NCBI GenBank assembly: GCA_018136815.1 | Contig: CM030944.1 | Location: forward strand, 2,829,834 to 2,893,833 | Reading direction: 5' to 3' | DNA length: 64,000 nucleotides | Origin: Isochrysis galbana | Lineage: Eukaryota > Haptophyta > Isochrysidales > Isochrysidaceae | Translations under genes and position numbers: made by a program | The notes under the pieces: generated by a model | What the model was told of the DNA's origin: nothing | The model's database searches: none | What the model saw: only the letters and a program-made list of their open reading frames with translations | Part shown: one piece after another, positions 21,943 through 33,638 of the stretch | Numbering within the stretch: position 1 is the first letter of the stretch | Layout: each line of letters opens with the position of its first letter

Positions 21943-22440
21943 GGCGCAAGATTTGGACTCGTACTCTACTGGAGAAGGATAACAACGTAGAGGTGGAATA
22001 CTAGAGTAGTAGTACTAGACTACTCGTACTTCTTGTTCTAGTGTCTAGTGTACTAGTTTCTACTTTCTACATCTACTACTCTACAACTAGAACTGGTAGG
22101 TGGTAGGTGGTAGTCTGCCTGTCTGTTCCTCCGGCGGAGTCCCAGTTGTCGGTGATGTAAAGCTCGGGGATGGCCTGGTTGGATGTGCTGGATTGGAATA
22201 TTGGAATGTGACAGTCAAATTGAATGTGCGGTAGAAATCTTTAGTCATACGTCATGCGTCATGCGTCATACGTCATACATACGCTCTTCGCTCTTCGTCT
22301 TCGTGTTTGTGTCTGTAAACTGTTTGTAAAATGTTTGTGTTTGTGGTTGTGTCTGTGTTTGTGGGCTTCGGGATCGGGCCCGAACTTCGATCTTCGGGCT
22401 TCGCCGAACTTCGAAGGCCGTCTTTTCTCTTTCTCTTTTC
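21943..22440. other. Upstream of ATP23: CTAGTA-type simple sequence
   Basis: From 21975 to 22120 the sequence repeats TAGTACTAG/CTACTACT-like words. From 22240 to 22285 it repeats CGTCATGCGTCATACGTCATAC. It is probably the promoter region of ATP23 on the minus strand; no other gene was seen. Confidence 0.4.
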
Positions 22441-22755
22441 TCTTTATTACATGACCATGACTACTAATCTTATGATTGGTAGCCATGGAGGGGGGCCTCG
22501 CGCCCCACCCACCACCCACCACCCAAGCAAGAAGCAAGAAGGTGCAAAGTTGCTGAAAAAACAACCAAACCTGAGGTTGAGGTTGCAGCCTCTCACTCTC
22601 TCGACTCCCCTCATGGGGTGCGAGTACCATCCGCCCCCCTGCGCTGCCTCTTGGCTCTTGGCGTGCATGGGGGGGCTCATCCAGCATCCAGACTGCCCAG
22701 ACTCTCCCTGAAAAAAACATCTGAATCTGAAGATTCTGGACTACACACCTACTAA
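22441..22755 (-). repeat. Dispersed repeat fragment
   Basis: The CATGGAGGGGGGCCTCGCGCCCC block resembles those at 9.7, 36.05 and 54.5 kb. The right end (22700-22752) matches, in reverse complement, 6512-6560 (TTAGTAGGTGTGTAG, then CAGAATCTTCAGAT). It is probably a fragment of a non-LTR or SINE-like family. Confidence 0.45.
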
Positions 22756-23267
22756 CTGTCTGGTATCTATCACGGCCTCGCCGCCACCGCCCTTCGCCCT
22801 TCGTCTCCCTCCACCTCCTCCCCTTCCCCCCTTCATCCCTTTTGCCTTTTGCTTTGGTTTCCGGGGTGCGGCCCGCAGGTGCACTAGTGCACTACCGTCT
22901 ACCGTGGGCCTGGTTGCTGTGGTTTGGAGTGTGGGGTCTAGCGCTGACAACCCACTAAATAGGGCGCACAACTCATAGGGCATAGGGTCAGGGAGGCTCG
23001 GCGCCCGCCATTGCGCGTCGGCGGTTGCATTCTTCAACTCGGGCGGTCGATCGTCCAAGTTGAGGCGCCTTCATCGTCGATTCGAGAGGCGCTCAGGCAA
23101 GGGCGCAGGATCATCCTGACGTTTCGCCCTCCGTTGGCTATTGGGTCTCCGCGGTGTGATTTGGTCTTTTGCCAGAGCGACTCAACGGGGAATCAAGGCT
23201 GTTGACTCGGGACCTCTTGAGTCCCCGTTGAGTCGCAGCAAAAACCCTCTATTACTACCAGTAGTCC
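22756..23267. other. Unassigned region left of the copia insertion
   Basis: A minus-strand frame (22741-23058) ends in a Gly/Arg/Lys-rich tail and cannot be recognised. A perfect 15-bp inverted repeat GCGACTCAACGGGGA lies at 23177-23191 and 23222-23236, with a 30-bp loop. Confidence 0.35.
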
Positions 23268-23800
23268 TGTGTGGGATGGAGTGGAGCTGTGGCTGTGTTG
23301 CATGTGGGGGCAAGAGGATTGATGTATGTAACATGTGAGGTACAGTCCAGAGACATGGGGCACGGGCCACCGGACACATGGGAGGCACGCAACGGAGGAG
23401 CTGAGGACGAGCGAGGGACCTCGACCGGCATGCGGTCACGCGAGACGAGAACGAGGACGAAGAGCACACAAGGCAGGAGGCCACAGGAGCGCTCAAGCGA
23501 TAGCGCTGAGCGTACAAAAGCTACCGGAACGAGAGAAGACACGCGGGGGGGGGAAAGGAGAGAACGCGCGGGAAAAGAAAGAGACGACAGTGGGCGGAAA
23601 ACACTCAGTGGGAACGGGGAGAGAGGGAAGGAGGGACGAGGCGAGAATTGGGAAAGAGGGACGTGAGGGGACGATCCTATCGGGAGCGGGCGGGAAAGGT
23701 GAGCGTGATACGGAACTAGACAACGAAGGGGGGTCACGCGAGGAAACCTAATGGCGGGAAAGATGCGAAGAGGTATGAACAACCCCCCCTACCCGCGACA
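23268..23800 (-). repeat. 3' LTR of the copia element
   Basis: It is 533 bp and nearly identical to 29803-30336. A G-run polypurine tract adjoins its inner edge on the minus strand. Confidence 0.97.
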
Positions 23801-26800
23801 CCCCCCCCGATGCGAGAGTCGGTGTCCGGGCGACGAACGCAGCGCAGAAGGCGGGGAGGGACGGGGCAAAGGAGCGAGGTGGTCAGGCGGACGCGTGAGC
23901 CCATGCGTTGGTGGCGTAGCGGACGCAGGCATCGAGCTTGCGCTTGGGTAGCCATTTGGTGAGGAAATCGGCGGCCATGTGCTCGGTGCCGACGTGACGT
24001 AGAGCGACTTCGCCGGACGCAACGCGTTGAAGAAGGACGTGATAGCGACGCATGAAGTGGCGGGCGCGGGAGGGAGCGGAGCGCAGGGAGCCGACACGCA
24101 TGTTTGCAAGGTTGTCGGTGCCGACGAGGGTGGGCCCGTCGAGGTGGACGCCGATGGCGCGTAGGATCTCGCGGGCGTACGAGACACTTTCAGCAGCTTT
24201 GCAGGAGGCGATGCCCTCCGCCTCCATGGAGGAGTCGACGACGAGAGCGAGCTTCTTCGTTTGGTGAAGGATTGCCCCGCCGCCGAAGGTCAAGAGGATG
24301 CCGTAGATGTTGCGGTCGCCCCAAGTTGCGTCGGCGAGAGCTTCGAGGTGGGCGGGGGCGGGCTCGGACGTATCGACGTGCGCGGCGATGGCGGCGGTGA
24401 AACGCGGCGAGGTAGAGAGGGCGAGGCCGCCGTACGTGATGCCGACGTCTTTCTCGCGGTGGGCGATGACGAGGGTGGCGCGCGCGACCTCGTAGGCCGC
24501 GGCGGGCGGTGAGGACATGACGCATGACAGGCGGTGGAGGAGGAGGGAGATGCGCGGATGAAGTAGTTCGATGAATTTGAGCGATCCGATGAGCTGCTGG
24601 GTGCGGACCTGAAGCGGCGATAGTTTGCGTGAACCGTGGGGAACGAGATCGAGGCCGTCTGCGAGGTCGGTGAGTTTCTTGCCAACGGGGAGCGGAGGGA
24701 GGGGCTGACCGTCGAGGAGCTCGGGGAGATGTTGTCGGGCGGCTTCGATGATTTTCTGGGGCATAGAGAGGGAGAGGGAGCGGGAAGCGCGGTCGCGGGA
24801 GATGGAGAAGCCTTTGAACGAGGTAGGATCTGAGTCATAGCGGACATCGCCGAAGAGGGCGGAGAGGTGGGCGCAGAGGTCACGGCTGACCTGACGGGCG
24901 AGGGCGGAATCTTCGGAGAAAAGAAGATCATCGACGACGACGAGGAGGCGGCAGAGGCCGCCTGGGGAGGCGAAGGTCCATAGGTCGTTGACGTCTTCGG
25001 CGCGAAGCCAGCCGCGGGAGGCGAGCTCGGCGTAGAGACGGTCCTGCCATTCGCGTCCGGCCGGCTCCTCGCCCCAGAGGGAGCTAGCACATTCGACGCA
25101 GAGCGGCGAGCCGTCGTCGGCGGTGAGATGAGCGAGGGTGGTGGGGAGGGCGAGGTAGGTGAGGGGCCGTTGTTGGCGGATGCCGTTCATGTATGCGTTG
25201 GGCACGTCGGCTTTGGCGAGGTCGTGGTCGCGGATGGCGGCGTCGGCGAGGATGGTTTTGATGGTGAGGTCATCGGCGACGGAGGAGAAAGTGATTATGT
25301 GGGCGGTGGATGGGTCGCCGGAGCGTTCGAGAAGGATTCGCTGACGACCGCCGTCGGCGCAGTGGCGGGATTTGAAAGGATTACGCTCGTCGAGCCCGCC
25401 AGTGGCGGGGTCGATCTTGATCTTGCGGGCGGTGACAACCGGCGAGATGGGGATGCCCTGTTCGCGGGGAACGGAGACGGGAACGAGGCGATTTCCGGGG
25501 AAGGCGAGGATGCTGTGGAGGGCTTTCTCATCGGCGGCCAGCCACGCATCGCGCTGTGGCGATGCGAGAACTTCACGGGCGGTGGCAGGCACTGTGAAGC
25601 GCGCGGGGCCGGAGGGGGTGTTGACATCGACGACTTCTTGTGTGGCTTTGAGGCACGAGAGCTCGGGAGGGGCGGGGGAGATGAGGAGGAAAGGCGGAGG
25701 GGGAAGAGCTGCGGAGGCGGCGAGGAGGCGTGCGCGTGCAGCGTCGAGCGTGTCGGTGGTAGTGGCGAGGAAGGGTAGGGCGTCGTCGTCGAGGATGTGT
25801 TCGAGGATGGAGTTGTAAACGGCGACATGTTCCGTCGCAACGGTGGCTTCCATGGCGAGGGCGGCGGCGGCGAAAGCTGAGGCGGCGGCGCGAGACCGCG
25901 TAACGGGTCCGGGTCGGGGGGTGGGTGGGACGGAGGTTGGTTTGTTGTTAGTGTCGAGGAGGCGCCATTGAAAATCGGAGGAGGCAAGGTCGTGCGCGTA
26001 GGTGTCGTCGGCGTAGCCGTCGTAGGCGATGGTGTGGCGACGGCGGCCGGTGGTGTAGGTGTGGGCGTCGACAACGGTGCCGGTGTACCAGGCGGAGGCG
26101 AGGTCGCCGTCGCGGTGTGGCCAGAGGACTTCGAGGCGGGTGCCAATGGGAACGTCGATGGTGGGAGGGGTAGTGTGAGTGTTGTCGGTGGCTGGCGATG
26201 GTGGCGGGGGGGCGGCGTCGGCGAGAGTTTGGACGGCGACGTCGACGGCTGCGACGGTGGAGGGCAGGCTGGAACGGACGAGGGCGAGCTCGTTGAGGGG
26301 GCGCACGTGATGTTGATGGACGACGCCGAGGCGGTTGTCGCGAAGAACGACATAAGAGGAGCCGCGAATACCGAGGAAGCGGCCAATGGAGGCACGAGGG
26401 CGATCGAGGCTGCCTTTCGGTCCGCGCACGTCTTCGACGACGACAACGGTGCACCCGAAGATGAGTGGAACGGGGCGTTCGAAGGAAGGAACAGTGCCGG
26501 TGAAGCGTTGGAACTTTGTGAGCGGGGCGCCGGGGCGGGCGGTGCGATTGTCGAGGAAATTGGCGTACTCGCGGGCGGGGAGGAGGAAGGATGTGGGGAG
26601 GCGAGCGCGTTGTAGCATGGCCTCGGCGGCGCGGGTGATGATGTCGTGGTGGCGTTCGGCACGTCCGACGCCCTCGTGGTGCTCGCGCGATGTGAGCTGT
26701 ACGAGTAGGCCGAGTTCTCGTTCGACGCGTGTACGAAAGTCGGAGGTGGCGAGTTCGGGAGCGCGATCAAAGCGAAGGCGAAGGGGTTGGTGGCCGAGGG

Positions 26801-29800
26801 CGCGGGCTTCGAGAGCGACTCGACGGAGGAAAGTGAGCCAGTCCTCTATCGTATGCGAGCGGCCGGGAAAGACGAAGGCGTATGACGTGAATTCATCCAC
26901 GGCTTCGAAATGGTAGATGGCTCCGTCGGCGGGGGAAGCGGCGGAGTGTGGGCCGAATCCATCGCAAATGAAGAGGGCGGCGGGGCGGGTGGCGAGGTCG
27001 CGGGTGGGCGTACTGCGCACGGGGGCGTGCTTGGCTTGAGCGAGTGCGCGCGGTATGTTGGAGTCAACTGTAGCGCGTTGGGCGGGGGAGAGGGAGTCGA
27101 GTCGAATGCCGTGCGTGGAGCGGGAAGTGGCGGCGAGGCCGGCGGAGTCTGTGCCGAGGCGAGCGGCCCACAGGAGGGCAGAGTCGTTGGCATTCAGGAG
27201 TGATGCGGTGTTGGCAGCGGGGGCGTTCGTGGGGGGGCTCGGGTGGAAGGCAACGTCGATGTAGAAGAGACCGTGCGCACAGCGGAGAGCGAGAGCGGAA
27301 CCGTCTGGAAAGAGCAATTCGGAGGGCTTGGGGGGGGGCCTCTTGTGGATTGTGACGCGTAGGGAGTCGATGAGGACGGATTCTGAGATGATGTTCGGTC
27401 CCGCGGGGGCGCAGAGGAAACCAACGGTGTGTGGGGAAGCTGGGAATGCACCGAAAGAAACGCGGGCCAAAGCTTCGGAGGTATAAGGAAGGCCGCCAGC
27501 GATGCCTTTGATGATGCCGGAGGAGGGGGAGTGAAGGCAAAGAGCGGAGGCGACGGGGTCGGAGAGGATGTTGGCGTTAGCGCCGCCGTCGAGTTGGAAG
27601 GAGATGGAGGTGGTCGCGGGCGAGGCAGCGGCGGTGGAATGGGAGACGGACGGTTCGAGGGCGTCGGCGGCGATGGCGAGAGAGCAGAAGCGCGGGATGG
27701 GAGGAGCGAAGGCGGTGGAGCATAGCGGGCCGGCGGTGGCGGGCTCGGGGGAAAGAGAGTTGGCGAGGAGAGGAAGTTCGTCGAGGTAAGCGTCGAGGAG
27801 AGCGTCGGCGTCGTTGGGGGCCTGGTCGGGGTGGGGAGGGGCGATGGCGACGCGAGCAGAAGGAGAAGCGGGCGGGAGGGGATGGTGACGTTCGACCCAG
27901 AGGCGCGCGAGGTGCTCGTAGAAGCGAGTAGGTAGCGGTTCGCCGAGGGCGTTGGTGAGGGTTCGGGGGTTGGGCGGCGTGGCGGCGTGGATTACGCAGG
28001 CGGTGGCGGGACGTGCGCCAACGCAAAACTTGTCGCCGCACGTAGGGCAGCGGAGAGGGCACGAGCGGGAGTTGCACGACGGTTTGCCGCAGACGAAGCA
28101 GGCGGGGGGGCGGTGCGAACGTGTGGGTCGTAGATTGACGGAGGCGACGTGAGCGGTAGGGTCAGGTTCGGAGGGGGAGGTGGGGTCGGGAGGCGACGGC
28201 GTTGTGGCGGTGAAGGCAGAAGGGGAGGGGGGGGAAGGGCGAAGCCACAAGGCGAGCGTGGCGATGAGCTGTGGCATGGTCCAGGCGATGTGGCCGCGGA
28301 TGTGAGCCTCGCTAAGTTCGCGGAGGGCTTGTGTGCGGCGGGGGGCGATGGCATCCGGGAGTTTGCGAATGAGCATGCGGTGGAGGGCGAGGGAGTCGGT
28401 TGGGTTGAAGGAGGGGAGGCGGCGGTATCGAGTGATGGCGATTTGTGCGGCGCGATGTGCTTCGTCTGGTGACATGCCGATGGAGAAAGGACGGAAGGCG
28501 AGGAAGGCTTCCTCGGCGTCTTCGGCGGCGGCTCCGGTTAGCGTGGACATGGAGGTTTCGATCCGGGAGAGGAGTGCGCGGCCGCTGTCCATGTCTCGTT
28601 CGGGACAGTCCTCTAGGAAGTTAGCGACTCGAGTGGCGGTGGGCGAGAGGCAGTCCAGGATTATGGAAGAGAGGGAACGATCGAGGAGGCGTTCGGAGGG
28701 GAGGGTGGGGGTAGAGAGGGGCTGTCGGAGGAAAGGGCGGAACGGTTCGTGTGCGAGGATGCAGCGAGTTGAGAGGCGGCGAAGCCATGAGTGGTACGAG
28801 TCGGGGTCGAGATCGTATGCGAGGACCGAAGTGGAGCCGGGGGGAAGAGAGATGAGACGTGGTGGTTTGTCGGCGGGGTGATTGTTAAAATCGAGCGGGT
28901 CGAAGTAGAGGTTGTAGTTGTCCGGGGGGGGGAGAGAAGGGACGGAATTAGGAGGAGGGGGTGGGGGTGGTTGGGGCGGTAGTGGCGGCGGTAGTGGCGG
29001 CGGTGGTGGAGGCGGCGGTGGGGGCGGGGGTCGCGACGGGGTGAAAAAGGGCGACGATGGGGGTGGGTCCGGTGGTGTCGCTGGTACGAGCGTGTCTGGG
29101 ATTTGGGGATGGGGGTGGACGTGTCGGGGATGTTGAGGCGGGGCGGCGGGGCGCGGTGGGGTCGGGGAGGCTAAGGAGGCGGAGTGGGGAGAGCCGAGGT
29201 GGTAGAGCTTCCGGGCGATGGCGGCAATGAAGTCGTCGTTGTCGAGATCGAGAGGTGGGATGTGTGGGATGGAGTGAGGCGTGAAAACAGAAGGGAGCGG
29301 ATACGTGGTTTGTGTGGTTGGATGAGCGATAGGGTAGACGGCGGGGCAGAAGGCGAGGGAGTTGGGCAGGGGTGAGTAGAAGTGCGGTTGAGCCGGCGAG
29401 GGGAGAATTGTGGGGTCCGGTGCGGGTTGGTGGTGGTAGACCGGTGCGAATTGAGGAGGTGATGGTTGGTGGGACATTTGGTGGAAGTTGGGCTGGAAAT
29501 TGGTCTGGCAAGTAGGTGGGTATTGGAATGGTAAGGCGGCGGGAGGAGGATCGTTGGAGGCGACCGGAGGAGGAGAGAGGGAGGAGAAGGGCGCAAGGGC
29601 GTGTCCGTTTGGTTGGTGCGGCTTGGGTGCAACTGGATGGTAGTGAGTTGGATGAGAGGTCTGGAAAGGCTGACATGGTTGGAAGAATTGAGGTGGCTGC
29701 AAAGGGTGGGGACCGGTCGGAGCTGGCGGACAGGGGGTGGTGTGGGAAGCGAAGAGGGGTGGGCGTGAGTGGCAAGGCGTGATCGGTACGCCTCCGCTAC

Positions 29801-29802
29801 CA

Positions 29803-30336
29803 TGTGTGGGATGGAGTGGAGCTGTGGCTGTGTTGCATGTGGGGGCAAGAGGATTGATGTATGTAACATGTGAGGTACAGTCCAGAGACATGGGGCACGG
29901 GCCACCGGACACATGGGAGGCACGCAACGGAGGAGCTGAGGACGAGCGAGGGACCTCGACCGGCATGCGGTCACGCGAGACGAGAACGAGGACGAAGAGC
30001 ACACAAGGCAGGAGGCCACAGGAGCGCTCAAGCGATAGCGCTGAGCGTACAAAAGCTACCGGAACGAGAGAAGACACGCGGGGGGGGGGAAAGGAGAGAA
30101 CGCGCGGGAAAAGAAAGAGACGACAGTGGGCGGAAAACACTCAGTGGGAACGGGGAGAGAGGGAAGGAGGGACGAGGCGAGAATTGGGAAAGAGGGACGT
30201 GAGGGGACGATCCTATCGGGAGCGGGCGGGAAAGGTGAGCGTGATACGGAACTAGACAACGAAGGGGGGTCACGCGAGGAAACCTAATGGCGGGAAAGAT
30301 GCGAAGAGGTATGAACAACCCCCCCTACCCGCGACA
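29803..30336 (-). repeat. 5' LTR of the copia element
   Basis: It is 534 bp, the partner of 23268-23800, and is followed on the minus strand by the primer-binding-like site. Confidence 0.97.
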
Positions 30337-30341
30337 AGTCC

Positions 30342-30601
30342 GGTAAGACGCTCCTGTTTGTCCGTCCTAATACAAATACATGTATATGTTCGGAAATCAT
30401 GCTCAACGCGTTTACGTGATCAACGTCGTCTTTAGAACTGGGCGGATCATCGAGACGCGCTGGCGCTCAAGCTACGCCCAAATACGAACGTGTCCACAGC
30501 GTACAGTCTCTTCGCGCGGATGCCCAAGAGGCGAACAGGGCCGACTCACACGCACTTGCATACATGAGAACGGTGCTATCCGCAGGCCGTGAGGCGCATG
30601 T
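30342..30601. other. Short intergenic stretch between copia and the GPx 3' end
   Basis: No gene is visible. The copia insertion lies about 270 bp beyond the SECIS, so it probably leaves the GPx transcript intact. Confidence 0.4.
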
Positions 30602-30668
30602 CGTGTTCTCAAGCGGCGGGTGGCGGCAAATTACCACTTGAGCCCCGCCGCCGTCATTTCCTGACACG
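30602..30668 (-). promoter_or_regulatory. SECIS element in the 3' UTR of the GPx gene
   Basis: It lies about 190 nt after the GPx stop on the minus strand. The outer helix is CGTGT/ACACG (30664-30668 with 30602-30606). Then come the internal loop, the non-Watson-Crick core ATGA (30657-30654) opposite TTGAG, and an 8-bp GC helix GCGGCGGG/CCCGCCGC. The apical loop contains CAAGTGG with the conserved AA. A further small stem in the apex suggests a form-2 SECIS. Such elements recruit the machinery that reads UGA as selenocysteine, which fits the in-frame TGA upstream. Confidence 0.85.
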
Positions 30669-30856
30669 TGCCTCCCGCGAGTACGCCACCGCCGCCGCAA
30701 TTACAGCAATGACGCACCTATACCGTGTCCGCGCGGGCGGAGACAGCAGCTGCGCAGACGCTCTAGGGTAGTGAACACCGGATTCCCAGGCGTCCGCGAG
30801 TCAACTAGTGGGTACGATGCCCGACCGCGGGCGCTCTAGGATGAAGGGCCGGATAT

Positions 30857-31683
30857 TTAAAGCAGGGCATCGATGTCCTCTGCGATCTTCTCGGTGGGGA
30901 AATAGCGCGAGTAGCGCTTGATGCACTTGCCGTCCTTGTCCACGAGGAACTTCTCAAAGTTCCAGGCGATGTCCGAGCGGGCGACCGGTGTCCAGAGGAC
31001 AACGGTCGAGCCGCCGAAAGCACCGCGCGGGAGAACGAGCGCGTCAAAGTCGTCGCAGCCGTTGCCTTTGGTGTCGCCCTTGCCCTCATCGAAAGGAAGG
31101 ATCTACACAGAGGATGGGGTTGTCAATCAGCATGCGCAGTCATCCTGTGCGCCATTGCCACTCTCAGCAGCCTGACAGCATCGGAAGGGTTGGCGCGTGA
31201 TGGGTGGAGTGATCGAACCTGCTCCGACTTGAGCCACTTGAAGACTGGGGCAGCGTCAAGGCCGTTGACGTTGCACTTCTCGAAGATGGTGACGGTCGGA
31301 GCCGGCTCGAAGCCGTTGCCCGGACGGACGTGCTTGAGGGTATTCATGAACTCCTCGTTGTTCTCGTTGGTCTGGTGGCCGAACTGGTTGCAGGGGAAGC
31401 CAAGGATGGCAAGTTTGTCTCCATACTTCTCAGCCAGGACGTTCATTGCGGTGAAGTCCTGGACAGTCGTGCCTCATAGAGAGGCGACGTTGAGGATGAG
31501 CGTCGGCTTGCCCTTGAATGAGTCAAACTTGACCGGCTTGCCGTCGATCGTGTTGGCCTCGAAGTCATAAAGAGAGGCCATCGAGACGGAGGACGCGCGC
31601 ATGCGCGCGCCCACCGCCGGTCGGCCGAGCGAGAGGCCGCTCGCCGAGGCGGCGAGAAGGGCGACGGAGGCCTTGAACAGCAT
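30857..31683 (-). CDS. Selenocysteine glutathione peroxidase, probably plastid-targeted
   Basis: Two exons, 31683-31219 and 31102-30857, encode 236 residues when the in-frame TGA at 31476-31474 is read as selenocysteine (Sec70, in NVASL-U-GTTVQDF). The remaining catalytic tetrad is present: Gln100 in GFPCNQFG, Trp202 and Asn203 in DIAWNFEKF. The N-terminus [16 protein letters not shown] is a signal peptide followed by an Arg/Ala-rich stretch to about 35, suggesting import into a complex plastid. The 116-bp intron has a GTTCG donor and TAG acceptor. The enzyme reduces hydrogen or lipid peroxides with thiols. A SECIS 190 nt downstream supports UGA decoding. A cysteine homologue would not need it. 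Confidence 0.96.
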
Positions 31684-32460
31684 GGGTGGGGGTGAAGAGA
31701 GTATCTGGAGGAGGAAATGGGGAGAGGGAGAGAAAGGGGGAGAAAAAAGAGGGGGAGAGAGAGAGAGAGAGAGGAGCGAGAAAAGGAGAGAGAGAGAGAG
31801 AGAGGGAGAGAGGGAGAGAGAGAGAGGGTGGGGGGGGAGAGAGGGAGAGAGAGATGTGGGAAGGGAGATGAGGAAAGAGAAGGGGGGGCGTGGGTGGGAG
31901 GGGGAAGGGGTGGGGGTGGGGGGGCGCCGATGCGAGGTCGTCGGGGGGCCGAGCTCAGCGAGGCCGAGATCGGGGGGGGGGGAGGGGGCGGGGGGGAGGG
32001 GGGAGGGGGGGGCGGGGGGCAGCTCCTCTCTCTCGGGAAGAGGCCTCCTCGCCGCACCGCGAGAGAGAGCGGAACAACCAACAACTCTACTCTAAAGTAC
32101 TCTCTACTCTCTACTCCACTCTAGCGGAGAAGGACACTCTGAGGAAACTGCCTCGCTTCTCGTGGGTGGGGGCGGGCGGAGACCGAGGAGAGGGGGAAGG
32201 GGGCGACGTCGCGCCTCTTCCGCGAGCTTCCAGACGCCTGCCTCCAATACATATCGATCGCTCTCATCTACGAGTAGAAGAGATCCGCCACCTCCCTCTC
32301 CGCCACCGCCGCCACCTCCCTCTCCGCCACCTCCCTCTCCGCCACCTCCCTCTCCGCCACCTCCTCTCCGCCACCTCCGGCCATGTGGATTTTTATGTTT
32401 GTCCACAATGTAAATTATGTTTCGAACAAAATACTAGATTAGTTCAGAAACTATTGTTAT
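31684..32460. other. GA/GC-rich upstream region of GPx with a 15-bp minisatellite
   Basis: From 31690 to 32060 it is GA/GGGG-rich, so CT-rich on the GPx coding strand, and probably its leader and promoter. From about 32284 to 32385 a CCGCCACCTCCCTCT unit repeats about six times. No credible gene was seen. Confidence 0.6.
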
Positions 32461-32983
32461 AGTTTGAACTATGGAGCGTGCCGCGACCGCTCCCGAGCCT
32501 CAGGCGCCCCTCGCCACTGCGCCCCACCTGGGACGCCCCACGCCGCCCGAGGCGGCTCGTCAGAAAGCCCTCTCAATGCCCATCCAGCCCATCCAAACCA
32601 CACCCGCGCGCTCGCGCGGGTGTGGCGAGCACTGGCACCGAACAGGTTGCCACCATGGGTCTGCGTAACTTTGAGACCCCCTCCAACAGTGGGAATCCCT
32701 CCCATCCCAAGAGTCTGGCTCCAAGAGCACCTCATGTGGGAGGGCAGCTCAGCTGCCCTCCCTATGGTGGAACCTCTACCATCAGTGCACCCAACATGGG
32801 AGGGCACTTCACAACCATCAACCTTCCATGGAGAGCACCCCATGCCTCTGTTTCCCAACATGTTGACACACTTGTTGTCTTCACCCCACTCTTGTGGGGC
32901 ACAAGTATCTACAGCTCAGTGCCTTGCCTTGGGCCCTCTTTCAACACTAGACTCCCTCTTCCACTCCCCCTTCATACCACAAC
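32461..32983. other. Unassigned, repeat-like region
   Basis: Several plus-strand frames overlap without domain signal. Many CCCTC/GGGAGG words appear. It is probably old repeat sequence. Confidence 0.3.
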
Positions 32984-33125
32984 TAGGCCCAGGCCAAAAT
33001 TTCTGCAAATTCTTTTGCAAATTTGGGTCAGATTTTGGCCAATTGCAAATCTCGCAATTTGTCGACAAATTTCGGTGCCCCACTACAAACTATCGACAAA
33101 TTTGGGTCGCTCAGCGGGCCCTGTG
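32984..33125 (+). repeat. hAT-type element end with GCAAATTT words
   Basis: It begins TAGGCCCAGGCC and repeats CAAATTT/AAATTTG in both orientations, with the shared frame GCAAATTTGGGTCAGAT. The right edge GCGGGCCCTG could be a degraded opposite end. No target duplication was found. Confidence 0.55.
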
Positions 33126-33371
33126 GTGGTCACTTAGTCGTTAACTAGGACGGATCGCCGTTGCGTGGAGGAGGACCCCTGTTGAAGTGAAGAAACCCAT
33201 TCGATTGATTATAGTAACATGCATGAAAGAAAAACGTCGATGTGCAGCGGAGAGCGGAGGAGCCTTGTTCAAATAAAGAAATTCGTCCCAAATATTGAAG
33301 TAACATTCGGTTACAAAATCGGGCAGTCTCTCTGCCACGAACACTGAAAGGGGCTCGTAGCGATTGCGCTT

Positions 33372-33638
33372 ATGGTGCCTGTAGACACCTCGGAGTGCGA
33401 ACGGGTGTTCTCATTGATGAACGATTTGAAGACTTCTGAGCGCAACGCCCTTGGCCAGGCTAATCTCCGCAATTTGATGGTATGGCACACGGCTGCAAAA
33501 GACCTGGCATGTGCTGACCTGCCCGTGATGTCCATTCTCAAAAAGTTTCGCGAGTTGTCTTCCTCGTCAACGAAAGGCCGCTACGCGCACCGGCCGACCG
33601 AGCCTCCCGTTTATGATTACGAAGAGACGATGAGCTGA
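33372..33638 (+). pseudogene. hAT transposase C-terminal remnant (second family)
   Basis: The 88 residues include DTSECERVFSLMNDLKT, then LGQANLRNLMVWHTA, the C-terminal dimerisation block of a ZNF862-like hAT group. This differs from the chromodomain element's GVERAFS block. The rest of the transposase is absent upstream, so this is a truncated fossil. Confidence 0.7.

Larger units (their letters stand above)
23268..30336 (-). mobile_element. Ty1/copia LTR retrotransposon, looks whole, very young
   Basis: LTRs lie at 23268-23800 and 29803-30336, with TG...CA ends, and differ by about one base in a G run as far as I can see. A perfect 5-bp target duplication AGTCC (23263-23267 and 30337-30341) flanks the element. 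On the minus strand the order is 5' LTR, a primer-binding-like site beginning TGGTAGCGGAGG, gag with a cysteine-rich knuckle, protease, integrase, reverse transcriptase, RNase H, a G-rich polypurine tract and 3' LTR. This order (integrase before reverse transcriptase) defines Ty1/copia. The coding region looks whole, with no obvious break. LTR identity implies a very recent insertion. Confidence 0.97.

Noticed and set aside
24052-29782. Many plus-strand frames of 60-216 codons
   Set aside because: They are shadows of the minus-strand copia coding region.
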